Program-made: the position numbers and the translations under genes
In this document: positions 35,161 to 45,739 of the stretch, one piece after another
How the letters are laid out: each line of letters starts with the position of its first letter
How positions within the stretch are numbered: the first letter of the stretch is position 1
DNA from: Lysobacteraceae bacterium NML03-0222
Lineage (GTDB): Bacteria > Pseudomonadota > Gammaproteobacteria > Xanthomonadales > Xanthomonadaceae
Reading direction: 5' to 3'
Length of the DNA stretch: 64,000 nucleotides
Assembly: GCA_002798195.1 (NCBI GenBank)
Contig: NWQM01000003.1
Location: 124,001-188,000 of the forward strand
The notes under the pieces: generated by a model
The model's database searches: none
Told to the model about the DNA's origin: nothing
Seen by the model: the letters and a program-made list of their open reading frames with translations, nothing else

Positions 35161-37517
35161 ATGTGCGCGGCAAGGACGCCGCTGCTTTCCCCGGCCAGTG
35201 TGGTCGCACTCTTGCTGGGCATGTTGGCCGCCAGCCGCTTGCCCGCCCTGCCGCATGTAGCGTTGATTGCCATCTTGCTGCTGGCAGGTGCCGGGTTGTG
35301 GCTGTGGGTGCAAGATGCACGTCGCTGGTTGGGGGCGCTGTTTTTGGGCTTTGCACTGTTGATGGCGCAGGGCAGCCTGCGGCTTGGTTCGCAACTGCCT
35401 GCTGCTCTGGAAGGCCACGATATGTGGATTCGTGGCCGGATAATCAGCCTGCCGGTGCATGAGGCGCGTCGCAGCCGCTTTCATTTTCAGGTGGCCGACA
35501 GTGCCGACATGCCAGTCGGCTTGCGGGGCAAACGGCTGCGTCTGAGCTGGTATGACGGCTTTGGCAGGCTGGATGAAGCAGCAACGCTTGGTGCGCGCCA
35601 TCAATTGCGCGGCGGTGAAACATGGCAGTTCAAGGTGCGGCTGAAACGGCCACGTGGACTGCGCAATCCCGGAGGGCTCGATAGCGAGCGGCAAATGCTG
35701 GTGGAGCATGTCGCTGCCCAAGGCACGGTGCGCGAGGATGCAGGCAACCGGCGGCTGGCATCGGCCAAGGGCGTTATCGCCTGGCGCGAGGCAATGGCCG
35801 CCCGCATCAGCGCCAGCATGCCCGAGGCCAGTGCGCGCTTTGTGGCAGCGCTCGCCATTGGCGATACCCGCGGGCTGTCAGATGCCGACTGGCAGGCATT
35901 GCGCGCCACGGGGCTTACCCATTTGATTGCCATTTCCGGCTTTCATGTCGGCATGGTTGGATTGGCCGCTGCCGGGTTGATGTTCGTGGTGTGCTGGTTG
36001 CTGCCCGGACTTGGCAGGCTTTTTCCGCGTCGTATCTGGATGCTGCTGGCCGCAAGTGCGGCGGCCTTTGCCTATCTGCTGGCGACCGGCGCATCGCTGC
36101 CCACGGTGCGCACCGTGCTGATGAGCGTATTCGTGGCCGGGGCGATGTTGCTGCGCAGGCAGACCCATATCGCGCAATCCGTGGCTCTGGCGCTGGCGGC
36201 GATGTTGCTGCTGGAGCCGTTATCCATCTTGCAGCCGGGTTTTTGGCTGAGCTTTGGCGGGGTGGCATGGCTGGCCTGGGTGCTGCAATCGGCCAAGTCC
36301 GGGCATATCCGGCAGTTTTTGCTGGCGCAAATGGTGGCGACACTGGGGCTTTTGCCACTGACAGCGGTGTTCTTTGCGCAAGCCTCGCTGGCAGGGCCGC
36401 TGGCCAACTTGCTGGCAGTGCCATGGTGGAGCCTGGTAGTGGTGCCGCTGTCGATTCTCGGGGTGCTTGCGGAAATGCTGTCAACAGGGGGCGGACAGGT
36501 TTTCTGGACATTGGCCGCGCAGGCTTTCGAGCCCAGCTGGCAGTTGTTTGCGAAGATGGCCGCATCGCCCTGGGCATTGGCAAGGTTGCCAGAGGCCGCA
36601 TGGTTTGCCTTGCCATTGGCACTGCTCGGTGCATTCGTGCTGATGCTGCCGCGCAGCGTGCCGGGTAAATGGCTGGCGGCGGTTTTGCTGCTACCGCTGC
36701 TCTGGCCCTGGGTGCCGCGACCGGAAATGGGCGAAGTCGACATCGTGCAGCTGGAAGTCGGGCAGGGCACGGCGATTTTGCTGCGTACTCACCAACATGA
36801 TTTTTTGTATGACACAGGCCCCGCCGCGCCGGGCGGCTTTAACGCCGGTGAAAGCGTGGTGCTGCCAGCCCTGTATGCACTGGGTGTGCGCAGGCTTTCG
36901 GCGATCATCATCAGTCATGCCGATGCCGACCATGCCGGTGGCTTGTCCGCCGTGCAGGCAGCCTTCCCCGACGCGCCGCTTTGGGCGCCGCCTGGCGCCG
37001 GGCTTGCCGGTGCGCGCGACTGCACTCGGGACAGCCAGTGGCAGCACGATGGCGTGGCGTTTGATTTCCTGCACCCGGTGGCGCATTTCCCTATCTCAAA
37101 AACCAGTCCAGTTGCGTGCTGCGCCTGCACAGTCGATACGGCAATGTGCTTCTTACCGGCGATATCGACCGTCTGATTGAAGCGCGCCTTGTGCGCACCG
37201 TGCCAGATGCTCTGCAGGCTGACATCATGACTGTGCCGCATCATGGCAGTGCCAGCTCATCCAGCCCCGCCTTTGTGCAGGCAACCCGGCCGCAACTGGC
37301 ACTGGTTTCGGCAGGGCATGGCAACCGCTTCGGCCACCCCCGGCAAGCGGTATTGCAACGCTGGCAGCATGCTGGTACGCAAACCCCCATCAGTTTTGCG
37401 CATGGCGCAATCTACGCGCGCCTGGGTGCCGATGGCATCCGCTGGCAGAGTGAGCGCCGCCGTCGCCGCAGGTTTTGGGATGTGACTGCGATGGAAAATG
37501 CTTCGGCAAATGAATAG
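35161..37517 (+). pseudogene. comEC: DNA internalisation channel protein ComEC/Rec2, single frameshift
   Basis: The frame from 35161 covers the N-terminal OB-like domain, the Competence membrane domain (AISGFHVGMVGLAAAGLM, LLATGASLPTVRTVLMS) and most of the metallo-beta-lactamase domain (SHADADHAGG). At 37086-37092 the frame breaks between HFP and the expected YLKNQSSCVLRL; the rest, ending at 37517, is one base back (YGNVLLTGDIDRL, TVPHHGSASSSS). Joined, the protein is about 785 residues, the usual size. It forms the inner-membrane ssDNA channel for transformation. The break is a one-base loss (CCCC to CCC), a sequencing error, or a -1 slip at T TTC CCT. Confidence 0.9.
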
Positions 37518-37544
37518 ATTGCCATTCTGATGTGTAGAGCTTCC

Positions 37545-37574
37545 TTGCATCAGCCATTCGTGCTGCGATAGAAT
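37545..37574 (+). promoter_or_regulatory. Sigma-70 promoter for rplU-rpmA
   Basis: TTGCAT (37545-37550) and TAGAAT (37569-37574) with an 18-bp spacer, about 64 bp before the rplU start. Confidence 0.65.
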
Positions 37575-37637
37575 CGCCAGTCCTCTTGGCCATGGTGGCC
37601 GGAGGCGACCACAATAACTACAGAGGAATGCTTGGTC

Positions 37638-37946
37638 ATGTATGCAGTACTGGTTACTGGCGGTAAGCAATACCGCGTAGCTCAGGGTGACACCCTGCGC
37701 GTTGAAAAGCTGGACGTTGAGGCGGGCAGCGAAATCAAGTTCGACAACATCCTGATGCTGGGTGATGGCGAAGGCGTGAAGCTGGGTGATGCGCTGAAGG
37801 GCGCAGCTGTTTCCGCCAAGGTGGTGGGCCACGGTCGCGCTGACAAGGTGAAGATCGTCAAATTCCGTCGCCGCAAGCACCACCGCAAGCAGATGGGTCA
37901 CCGTCAGCATTACACTGAAATTGAAATCACCGGCATCAACGGTTAA
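37638..37946 (+). CDS. rplU: 50S ribosomal protein L21
   Basis: 102 residues, exact family length. [18 protein letters not shown] opening and the basic [21 protein letters not shown] block that binds 23S rRNA. The start at 37638 has GAGGAA about 10 bases upstream. First gene of the conserved rplU-rpmA-obgE locus. Confidence 0.98.
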   Translation: MYAVLVTGGKQYRVAQGDTLRVEKLDVEAGSEIKFDNILMLGDGEGVKLGDALKGAAVSAKVVGHGRADKVKIVKFRRRKHHRKQMGHRQHYTEIEITGING

Positions 37947-37957
37947 GGAGAAAACTC

Positions 37958-38215
37958 ATGGCACACAAAAAAGGCGTAGGCTCCTCGCGCAACGGCCGCG
38001 ACTCCAACCCGAAATACCTGGGCGTCAAGATTTATGGCGGTCAGGCGATTGAAGCTGGCAATATCATCGTGCGTCAGCGCGGCACCCAGTTCCACCCCGG
38101 TCCCGGTGTCGGCCTTGGCCGCGATTACACCCTGTATGCGCTGCAGGACGGCAAGGTGGAGTTCTCCATCAAAGGCCCGCTGAAGCGCCGTACCGTGAGC
38201 GTCGTGGCAGAATAA
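37958..38215 (+). CDS. rpmA: 50S ribosomal protein L27
   Basis: 85 residues. [20 protein letters not shown] start and [23 protein letters not shown] in parts; the flexible N-terminus reaches the peptidyl-transferase centre. Eleven bp after rplU with AAGGAG as ribosome site. A strong terminator follows. Confidence 0.98.
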   Translation: MAHKKGVGSSRNGRDSNPKYLGVKIYGGQAIEAGNIIVRQRGTQFHPGPGVGLGRDYTLYALQDGKVEFSIKGPLKRRTVSVVAE

Positions 38216-38237
38216 GCCACCGCAAATTGGCTTTGGC

Positions 38238-38263
38238 AAACCCCGCTGCGGCGGGGTTTGTTA
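38238..38263 (+). terminator. Intrinsic terminator after rpmA
   Basis: AAACCCCGC pairs with GCGGGGTTT around TGCG, followed by GTTATTTC. It separates rplU-rpmA from obgE. Confidence 0.8.
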
Positions 38264-38295
38264 TTTCTGTCGCCATCCAACCACTCTCCGTGTGA

Positions 38296-39342
<1,047 letters not shown>

Positions 39343-39551
39343 ATGACAGGCTTGTAGCCCTGCTTACTTTCATTGCTACCGCTTTGCGTCCGGAAAAGCG
39401 AGCCATGAAGAAATCAGCCTGTCTGCATCAGGGGCTGTCTCCCAGCATCAATGGCCGGAACATCAGGCTGTAATGGTGATGGAGGTCACGCATTTGATGT
39501 GTGCCTTGTACAATTTGGGGGCTGGCTATTTCATCAGGGGCTTGAGAAAAA

Positions 39552-40358
39552 ATGCGTTCTGGAACAGTACTTTTTGAGAACGAAAATCATCTTTGTGTTG
39601 TATTCAGTGATCTGGTTCCCGGGGAAGATGGTGTCCAGGCCAACCAGTTTTTGGTGGTTGACCATGGTCAGGCTGCGCTGATTGATCCGGGTGGAGACCT
39701 GCTCTATACCCCGTTATGGCTGGCCATTACCGGCTACGCCCAACTGCAGGATATCCGCTGGATTCTGACTTCGCACCAAGACCCGGATGTTGTCGGTGCG
39801 GTGGGGCGCTGGCTTGCCAATACGCCGTCGCAGGTCGTTTGCTCCCGGTTATGGGGGCGCTTTGTTCCCCATAATGTTTCCAATTATCAACAAGGGGAGC
39901 TGGGTGAAGACCGCTATTGCATGATTTCTGATGGCGGTGGGAAAGTGCCGCTTGGCAGGTCGTTCATGTATGCGTTGCCGGGGCACTTCATGCATTCGGT
40001 AGGCAATTTCTGCTTTTACGATCCTGTAAGCCGCATTCTGTTTTCCGGGGATATCGGCTCTTCCTTGATTCCCAACAGTGAGAAGTATCAATTCGTCTCT
40101 GATTTTGAAAAGCACCTCACCCGCATGGTTGGCTTTCATCGTCGCTACATGACCTCCAACCGGGTGCTGAAGCTATGGGTAAGCATGGTGCGGCAGTTGA
40201 ACCCTTCGATGATCGTGCCGCAGCATGGCTTGCCAATGAAGGGCGAGCAAATGAATGCGTTTTTGTCCTGGCTCTATGATTTGGAGTGTGGCGTGGATCT
40301 TTTGAGACCGGAGCATTATTCGCTGGATGTGTTGAAAGCGGCGGGTATGCCCGTGTAA
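39552..40358 (+). CDS. ODP-type di-iron metallo-beta-lactamase-fold protein (oxygen sensing)
   Basis: 268 residues, cytoplasmic. MBL-fold metal motifs resemble the beta-lactamase half of FprA flavodiiron proteins without the flavodoxin half: LIDPGGDLL, SHQDPDVVGAVGRWL (metal His and Asp), LPGHFMHSVGNFCFYDP, LFSGDIGSSL (bridging Asp) and MIVPQHGLPM (His). This architecture is the ODP family, which binds O2 at a di-iron site and in spirochaetes feeds chemotaxis signalling. No chemotaxis gene adjoins it here, and it stands alone before dksA (convergent). Confidence 0.85.
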   Translation: MRSGTVLFENENHLCVVFSDLVPGEDGVQANQFLVVDHGQAALIDPGGDLLYTPLWLAITGYAQLQDIRWILTSHQDPDVVGAVGRWLANTPSQVVCSRLWGRFVPHNVSNYQQGELGEDRYCMISDGGGKVPLGRSFMYALPGHFMHSVGNFCFYDPVSRILFSGDIGSSLIPNSEKYQFVSDFEKHLTRMVGFHRRYMTSNRVLKLWVSMVRQLNPSMIVPQHGLPMKGEQMNAFLSWLYDLECGVDLLRPEHYSLDVLKAAGMPV

Positions 40359-40409
40359 ACACCCTTGAACAGCCCTCAAGTGCGGCTCTGTATTGCACCG
40401 CAAATGCAC

Positions 40410-40435
40410 GAATGCCCGGCAAAAGCCGGGCATTC
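40410..40435. terminator. Perfect hairpin between the ODP gene and dksA
   Basis: GAATGCCCGGC and GCCGGGCATTC form an 11-bp stem around AAAA between two convergent genes. There is no U-run on either strand, so termination would have to be Rho-assisted or the hairpin may protect RNA ends. Confidence 0.5.
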
Positions 40436-40473
40436 TCACATGCGACTGGATGCGCAGAGGAAATGGCGAGTGC

Positions 40474-41187
40474 TTAGTCGCCTTGTTGCTTGCGGCGGAT
40501 TTCCCAGCGCTCCTGGGCATCAATGGTGCGCTCGGCTTCGGGGCGGGCTTCAAGCCGTTCCAAGCCGATTTCTTCGCCGCTATCGACACAATAGCCATAG
40601 TCGCCTTCATCCACACGACGAATCACGCTGTCAATCTTGCTGATCAGCTTGCGGTAACGGTCGCGCGTGCGCAGCTCCAGGGCATTCTCCGTTTCACGGC
40701 TGGCGCGCTCGGCCTCGTCGCCGATATCGCGCACTTCGTCCTTCAGGTTCTCGATGGTCTGCTTGGATTCTTCGACAAGCTCCTCGCGGCGTGCCACCAG
40801 TTTTTGGCGGAAGTATTCCAGCTGCAGCGGGTTCATGTACTCCTCATCTGCAGAAGGCTTGTATCCCTTGGGCAGAAGTGGACGGCCAGTGCTTTCATCC
40901 GTTTTGAACTTCACGCTTTTGCCTTTGGGCTTGGGAACATCCGCTTTTTTGTCGGCACCCACAACCACGCGCAGCACCTTGCCGGGCTTGGCAGGTTTTT
41001 CTGCCGGCAAAGCCGCCGCCTTGCGTGCAGTCGTCTTTTTGACGGCCGCCTTTTTGGCGACGGTTTTCTTGGCGCCCGTATTCTTGGCGCTGTCCGTCTG
41101 CGCCGCAACGGCTGCCTTTTCAACTGCCTTGTCAGCTTTTACAGTAGCCTTGGTTTCAGTTTTCTTGACGGTTTTCTTGACTGCCAC
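40474..41187 (-). CDS. dksA: RNA polymerase-binding transcription factor DksA, cysteine-poor, with Lys/Ala-rich extension
   Basis: 237 residues using GTG at 41187 (AAGGA 8 bases upstream); the frame stays open to 41256 but without a good site. Residues 1 to about 110 are a Lys/Ala-rich, histone-like tail ([16 protein letters not shown]). The DksA core follows: a coiled coil ([19 protein letters not shown] ... [15 protein letters not shown]) with the DxxDxA-like tip, then the globular end [21 protein letters not shown] in parts. Only one of the four zinc cysteines remains. It should act with ppGpp on the RNAP secondary channel; the Cys loss marks the zinc-independent kind. Confidence 0.92.
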   Translation of the reverse strand: MAVKKTVKKTETKATVKADKAVEKAAVAAQTDSAKNTGAKKTVAKKAAVKKTTARKAAALPAEKPAKPGKVLRVVVGADKKADVPKPKGKSVKFKTDESTGRPLLPKGYKPSADEEYMNPLQLEYFRQKLVARREELVEESKQTIENLKDEVRDIGDEAERASRETENALELRTRDRYRKLISKIDSVIRRVDEGDYGYCVDSGEEIGLERLEARPEAERTIDAQERWEIRRKQQGD

Positions 41188-41283
41188 TTTCGTTTCCTTG
41201 AACTTCCCGGAACCGGGAAAGCGAGGCTTTATAGCCCAGCCGTTCGGCTCCTGCAAGCGTATCGCCTATTCATTTTTATCGTG

Positions 41284-41532
41284 ATGGCTCGTTTCCTGAT
41301 TTTTCTGCTGCGTGCCTATAAGCTGTGCATCAGTCCACTGCTTGGGCAGCGTTGCCGTTTTGCGCCCAGTTGCTCTGAGTATGCAATGACGGCGATTGAG
41401 CGCTTTGGCCCGGTCAAAGGCTGCTGTTTGGCGGCAGCCCGGCTCGGTCGCTGTACGCCGCTGCATCCTGGCGGCTATGACCCGGTACCCCCTGCACCTG
41501 AATCCGTATCCAACGAAAAGGAGACCTCATGA
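41284..41532 (+). CDS. yidD: Membrane protein insertion efficiency factor YidD
   Basis: 82 residues with the full signature: [31 protein letters not shown] in parts, then [14 protein letters not shown]. An amphipathic N-terminal helix associates with the inner membrane near YidC. Here it is away from the usual rpmH-rnpA-yidC locus. Its stop overlaps the dihydroorotase start (ATGA). Confidence 0.95.
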   Translation: MARFLIFLLRAYKLCISPLLGQRCRFAPSCSEYAMTAIERFGPVKGCCLAAARLGRCTPLHPGGYDPVPPAPESVSNEKETS

Positions 41533-42875
41533 CATCCACCCTCGTTAAAAATGCCCGTTTGGTGAACGAAGGCCGCGAGTTCGAGGCCGACCTGCGTATC
41601 GAAGGCGAGCGCATTGCGGATATGGGGACTGCGCTTGCTGTCCGCGCTGGTGAGCAGGTGGTGGATGCCCAGGGCCGCTGGTTGATGCCTGGCATGATTG
41701 ATGACCAAGTGCACTTCCGTGAGCCGGGGCTTACCCACAAGGGGGATATTGGCAGTGAGTCCGCCGCTGCGGTGGCCGGGGGCATTACCAGCTTCATGGA
41801 CATGCCCAATACCAATCCGCCGACGCTCGACAGTGCCGCGTTGGAGGCCAAATATGCCCTTGCCCAAGGGCGTGCTTGGGGGAATTACGGTTTTTATCTG
41901 GGCGCCAGCAACGACAATATCGAGGCCATTCGTGCTCTCGACCCGAAAGCCAGCCCTGGCATCAAGGTGTTCATGGGTGCTTCCACCGGCAATATGCTGG
42001 TGGATGATGCGGAAATTCTCGATGCCATCTTCCGCGATGCCCCCACGCCCATCATCACCCATTGCGAGGACACGCCGACCATCGATGCCCTGATGGCAGC
42101 GCATCTGGCGCAATATGGCGATGCGCTTGGCGCCGATTTCCATCCGGCCATCCGCAGCCGTGAGGCCTGCCTGAAGTCGAGCACCTTGGCGGTGGAGCTT
42201 GCGCGCCGCCATGATGCCCGCCTGCATGTGCTGCATATCTCCACTGCCGATGAGCTGGCCTTGTTCGAGGCCGGCCCCTTGCTGCGTGCCGATGGCAGCA
42301 AAAAGCGCATCACTGCCGAAACTTGCGTGCATTTTTTGCACTTCGCGCGTGAGGACTATGCCCGGCTTGGCAACCAGATCAAATGCAACCCGGCCATCAA
42401 GGAGGCCAGCGACCGCGACGCGCTGATTGCCGCCCTGGCAGATGACCGTATCGATGTTCTGGCCACCGACCATGCCCCGCATGGCTGGGAGGAAAAACAG
42501 CAGCCCTATGCCAAGGCGCCCAGCGGCCTGCCGCTGGTGCAATACGCGCTGTTGAGCGCGCTCGAACATGCCCACAGCGGCCGCCTCAGTCGCAGCCAGA
42601 TCGTGCAGAAGTTCGCTCATGCGCCGGCACAACTGTTCGACGTGGCCGAACGTGGCTTCCTGCGCGAAGGCTATTTCGCCGACCTTGTGCTGGTAGAAGA
42701 TTCTCCGCTGACCGTGCAGCGCCAGGATGTCCTTTCCAAATGCGGCTGGTCGCCGTTTGAAGGGCATACCTTCAAGTCACGTATTGCCGCTACTTGGGTC
42801 AATGGCCAAATGGTCTGGGATGGTCAGGCTTTGGTTGGACAGCCCAAGGGGCGCCGATTGGAGTTTGCCCGATGA
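41529..42875 (+). CDS. pyrC: Dihydroorotase (class I, amidohydrolase family)
   Basis: 448 residues. Zinc-binding DQVHFREPG (about 58-66), [21 protein letters not shown] (position of the carboxylated Lys), THCED, HVLHIST and [12 protein letters not shown]. Its length and the AxDHAPH form indicate a class I (allantoinase-like, about 45 kDa) dihydroorotase rather than the short E. coli PyrC. Reaction: carbamoyl-aspartate to dihydroorotate in pyrimidine synthesis. ATGA-coupled to yidD upstream and to a lipoprotein gene downstream. Confidence 0.9.
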   Translation: MTSTLVKNARLVNEGREFEADLRIEGERIADMGTALAVRAGEQVVDAQGRWLMPGMIDDQVHFREPGLTHKGDIGSESAAAVAGGITSFMDMPNTNPPTLDSAALEAKYALAQGRAWGNYGFYLGASNDNIEAIRALDPKASPGIKVFMGASTGNMLVDDAEILDAIFRDAPTPIITHCEDTPTIDALMAAHLAQYGDALGADFHPAIRSREACLKSSTLAVELARRHDARLHVLHISTADELALFEAGPLLRADGSKKRITAETCVHFLHFAREDYARLGNQIKCNPAIKEASDRDALIAALADDRIDVLATDHAPHGWEEKQQPYAKAPSGLPLVQYALLSALEHAHSGRLSRSQIVQKFAHAPAQLFDVAERGFLREGYFADLVLVEDSPLTVQRQDVLSKCGWSPFEGHTFKSRIAATWVNGQMVWDGQALVGQPKGRRLEFAR

Positions 42876-43282
42876 ACAGGGTCATTGCCTTGGTGCCGGC
42901 CTTCATGCTGGCCGCTTGCACAGGCGCACAATACAAGCCGCAAACATCGCGTGAGCGGCATTGGGTAGCGCAACGGGAGATCGCCATGCCTTCTTCATCA
43001 AAACCTGTTCCGCCCGAATTGCGCCCGGTGTTGCCGGGGACACCCGTACCCGGCAGCCGTATTGCCATCCCTGGCACTGTCAAAGCAGGAACAGCACTGC
43101 AAGGACGTGTTCCGGTTGGCAGCCGGGTGGAAATCAACGGGCAGGAAATTGCCGTGGATGAGAGCGGCCAGTTCAGCTACCCGGTAGCTGAGACAGCCCG
43201 CGGCAGTCTGAATGTGCGCATCAAGCGCCCGGCTCCCGATACCCGTCCGCCGATGCCGCTACAGGTACGGATTGTTCGCTGA
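42872..43282 (+). CDS. Small lipoprotein
   Basis: 136 residues; the ATG overlaps the dihydroorotase stop (ATGA). Signal with lipobox MLAAC (Cys16). A Pro-rich linker (PSSSKPVPPELRPVLPGTPV) leads into a compact beta domain (GTALQGRVPVGSRVEINGQEIAVDESGQFSYPVAET in parts) like the short Ig-like or glucodextranase-type modules that carry 'V.ING..V.VD..G.F'. Function unknown; probably envelope-located. Confidence 0.75.
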   Translation: MNRVIALVPAFMLAACTGAQYKPQTSRERHWVAQREIAMPSSSKPVPPELRPVLPGTPVPGSRIAIPGTVKAGTALQGRVPVGSRVEINGQEIAVDESGQFSYPVAETARGSLNVRIKRPAPDTRPPMPLQVRIVR

Positions 43283-43363
43283 GGGTTGTCTGACCCCGGA
43301 TTCTGGATAGTGGCTGCCTGCAATGGCAGCACTCTGGATGGGCTTGGCGGATAATCAGGCATG

Positions 43364-43390
43364 AAAAAACCACATGGCAAGCATGTGGTT
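43364..43390 (-). terminator. Intrinsic terminator after tRNA-Val
   Basis: On the minus strand AACCACATG pairs with CATGTGGTT around CTTGC, followed by TTTT. Confidence 0.8.
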
Positions 43391-43412
43391 ACTTTGATTC
43401 CACCTGAAAAGG

Positions 43413-43487
43413 TGGTGGGCGGTACAGGGTTCGAACCTGTGACCCCTACCATGTCAAGGTAGTGCTCTACCGCTGAGCTAACCGCCC
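43413..43487 (-). tRNA. tRNA-Val (anticodon GAC)
   Basis: 75 nt. Acceptor GGGCGGT pairs with ACCGCCC, D-arm GCTCAGCGGTAGAGC, anticodon loop with GAC in CTACCTTGACATGGTAG, T-arm GGTTCGAACC, encoded CCA. Confidence 0.97.
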
Positions 43488-43592
43488 GAAGGAGGCGCAT
43501 CTTAAACGTCTTGCAGCAGCTTGGCAAGTATCTTGTGATTGGCGTGCGGATAATTTTCGGTTAGCTTTGCCTGCCCTTGATTTGGAGCCTGC

Positions 43593-44477
43593 ATGACTAC
43601 CGCAGCAACGCCGCGCCCGCTTGCCATTGTTGCCGCCTTGTTGGCGGTGTATGTGATTTGGGGCTCTACCTATCTCGCTATTCATTTTGCGCTGCAAGGC
43701 GGCTTCACCCCGTTTCTTCTGGGTGGCTTCCGTTTCCTGATGGCCGGGGGCTTGATGTTTGCCGTGCTGAGGTGGCGTGGGGTGGCCGCACCCACGCCTG
43801 CGCAATGGCGCAATCTGTGGGTGATGGGCGCTTTGCTGCTGGCATTGGGCAATGGCATGGTGAATTACGCCGAGCAGACCGTGTCATCGGGTTTGACGGC
43901 TGTGGCAGTCGCCTCATCGCCGATTTGGATGGGGGTGTTTGCACTGCTGCGTGGCGAGCGACCCAGTCCAATGGAATGGCTGGGTGTGGCGGTCGGTTTT
44001 GTCGGCGTGTTATGGCTGAATGTCAACGGTATGCGTGGCGGCTCCATGGTGGGTTTGTTGGCGCTGTTGTTGGCTTCGATGGCTTGGGCCTATGGCTCCA
44101 TTTGGAGCCGGGGACGCGATTTGCCCACGCCGTTCATGACCGCAGCCGGACAAATGCTCTGCGGCAGTGTGCTGATGCTGGGGATTGCGCTGGTGACTGG
44201 TGAGCGCATGTCCATGCCCGATGGCAAAGGCATGGCGGCATTTTTGTATCTGGTGTTTTTTGGCTCGATTATTGGCTTCAGTGCCTATATCTGGCTATTG
44301 CATCATGTGCGTCCAGTTCTGGCGGGCAGCTATGCCTATGTCAATCCGGTCATTGCGGTCATGCTGGGCGCCTGGCTTGCCCATGAGCGTGCCAGTGCCA
44401 CCGAGCTGGGAGCCATGGCGGTTATCTTGGCTGGTGTCGTGGTGATTACCCTGGCCAGAGCCATCAAGCGTCGTTGA
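43593..44477 (+). CDS. EamA/DMT-family transporter (YedA-like)
   Basis: 294 residues, ten hydrophobic helices, two EamA repeats. The opening VIWGSTYLAIHFAL and ALGNGMVNYAEQTVSSGLTAVAVASSPIW in parts match the YedA/RhtA-like branch. The C-terminal SYAYVNPVIAVMLGAWLAHE is typical. A presumed inner-membrane exporter; substrate unknown. Confidence 0.88.
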   Translation: MTTAATPRPLAIVAALLAVYVIWGSTYLAIHFALQGGFTPFLLGGFRFLMAGGLMFAVLRWRGVAAPTPAQWRNLWVMGALLLALGNGMVNYAEQTVSSGLTAVAVASSPIWMGVFALLRGERPSPMEWLGVAVGFVGVLWLNVNGMRGGSMVGLLALLLASMAWAYGSIWSRGRDLPTPFMTAAGQMLCGSVLMLGIALVTGERMSMPDGKGMAAFLYLVFFGSIIGFSAYIWLLHHVRPVLAGSYAYVNPVIAVMLGAWLAHERASATELGAMAVILAGVVVITLARAIKRR

Positions 44478-44552
44478 GTCGGCAATCCCCATGCGCCAAC
44501 TATGGGGGCGATAAGCACCCTTAAGTTGAGCGGATGGGGACGGGCTGGGCTG

Positions 44553-45455
44553 TCAGCTTTCGCGTTCCACCACGTTGCGGGCGAGCAGCGCCAGTGTGCG
44601 GGTGTCGGCGTTGTTCAATGTGGCGAGGGTGTTGAGGGCGCTGTGCATGGTGGCGCTGAGTGCGGCCAGGCGCTGGCGTGAGGCTTGGATGCCGATGAGC
44701 GCCGGAAAGGTGGCCTTGTCCTGTGCGGCGTCTTTGCCGGCGGTTTTGCCGAGCGTGGCGCTGTCGCCCTCGATATCCAGAAGGTCATCCTTGATCTGGA
44801 AGGCAAGGCCCAGTGCTTGGGCGTATTGGTCGAGCAGGCGCTGTTGCTCGGCGCTGGCGGCCGCGGCGAGTGCGCCCATGCGCACCGAGGCGCGCAGCAG
44901 GGCGCCGGTTTTCATGGCGTGCAGACGCTCAAGTTGGGCGAGGCTGATTTTTTCGCCAGTGGCTTGCATGTCCAGTGCCTGACCGCCGCACATGCCGGGC
45001 GCGCCAGCGGCTTGCGCCAGCTCGCGCAGCAGGTTGATACGGGTTTCGGCAGGCAAGGGGGCTTCGGCCAGACGCGCAAACGCCAGGCTTTGCAAAGCAT
45101 CACCGGCGAGGATGGCATTGGCCTCGCCATAGGCGATATGCACGGTGGGCTGGCCGCGGCGTAGCGCGTCATCGTCCATGGCCGGCAGGTCGTCGTGTAC
45201 CAGTGAATAGCAGTGGATGAGCTCGATGGCCAGCGCTGCCTCATCAAGCACGGAGGCATCCGAGCCCAAGGCGTGGCCGCTGGCATACACCAGCAGCGGA
45301 CGGATGCGCTTGCCGCCATTCAATACCGCGTGGCGCATGGCCTGGTGCAGCGACTGCGGGTTAGCGTCGGCGGCGGGCAGGCTGTGCGCCAGTGCGCTAT
45401 CGATGCGCGCATGCCATTGCTCAAGCTGCGCCTTGGCTACGGCGGCGTCATTCAT
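44553..45455 (-). CDS. ispA: Farnesyl (polyprenyl) diphosphate synthase
   Basis: 300 residues from [14 protein letters not shown]. Prenyltransferase motifs: [11 protein letters not shown], first Asp-rich DDLPAMDDD (after LVHD), [20 protein letters not shown] in parts, and second Asp-rich [12 protein letters not shown]. Short-chain E-type synthase making FPP from IPP and DMAPP/GPP. Starts 8 bp inside the end of xseB. The usual downstream dxs is not present. Confidence 0.95.
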   Translation of the reverse strand: MNDAAVAKAQLEQWHARIDSALAHSLPAADANPQSLHQAMRHAVLNGGKRIRPLLVYASGHALGSDASVLDEAALAIELIHCYSLVHDDLPAMDDDALRRGQPTVHIAYGEANAILAGDALQSLAFARLAEAPLPAETRINLLRELAQAAGAPGMCGGQALDMQATGEKISLAQLERLHAMKTGALLRASVRMGALAAAASAEQQRLLDQYAQALGLAFQIKDDLLDIEGDSATLGKTAGKDAAQDKATFPALIGIQASRQRLAALSATMHSALNTLATLNNADTRTLALLARNVVERES

Positions 45456-45708
45456 GGTCAAAATCGAAAACTTCGCCGTTTTCCGGCTGTGCCGGGTCGG
45501 AGAGTTGGCGCACGCGCAGTTCGGCCTGTTGCAGGGCGCCCTGGCATTGCCGATACAGGCCAACCCCGCGCTCGTAGGCGCTGAGCGAGTCTTCCAAGGT
45601 CATGTCGCCGCTTTCCATCCGGGCGACCAGCTGCTCCAGCTCTTGCAGGGCGTGTTCGAAGTCGGCCACCGGCGAGGGCGTGGGTTCGGGGGTGCTTTTG
45701 CGTGCCAT
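45448..45708 (-). CDS. xseB: Exodeoxyribonuclease VII small subunit
   Basis: 86 residues. [43 protein letters not shown] in parts is the XseB helical-hairpin signature. Pairs with XseA (not in the window). Overlaps ispA, the common gammaproteobacterial order. Confidence 0.95.
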   Translation of the reverse strand: MARKSTPEPTPSPVADFEHALQELEQLVARMESGDMTLEDSLSAYERGVGLYRQCQGALQQAELRVRQLSDPAQPENGEVFDFDHE

Positions 45709-45739
45709 GGGGCAAGTGTGCGGGCTTGGGTGGAAAGGG

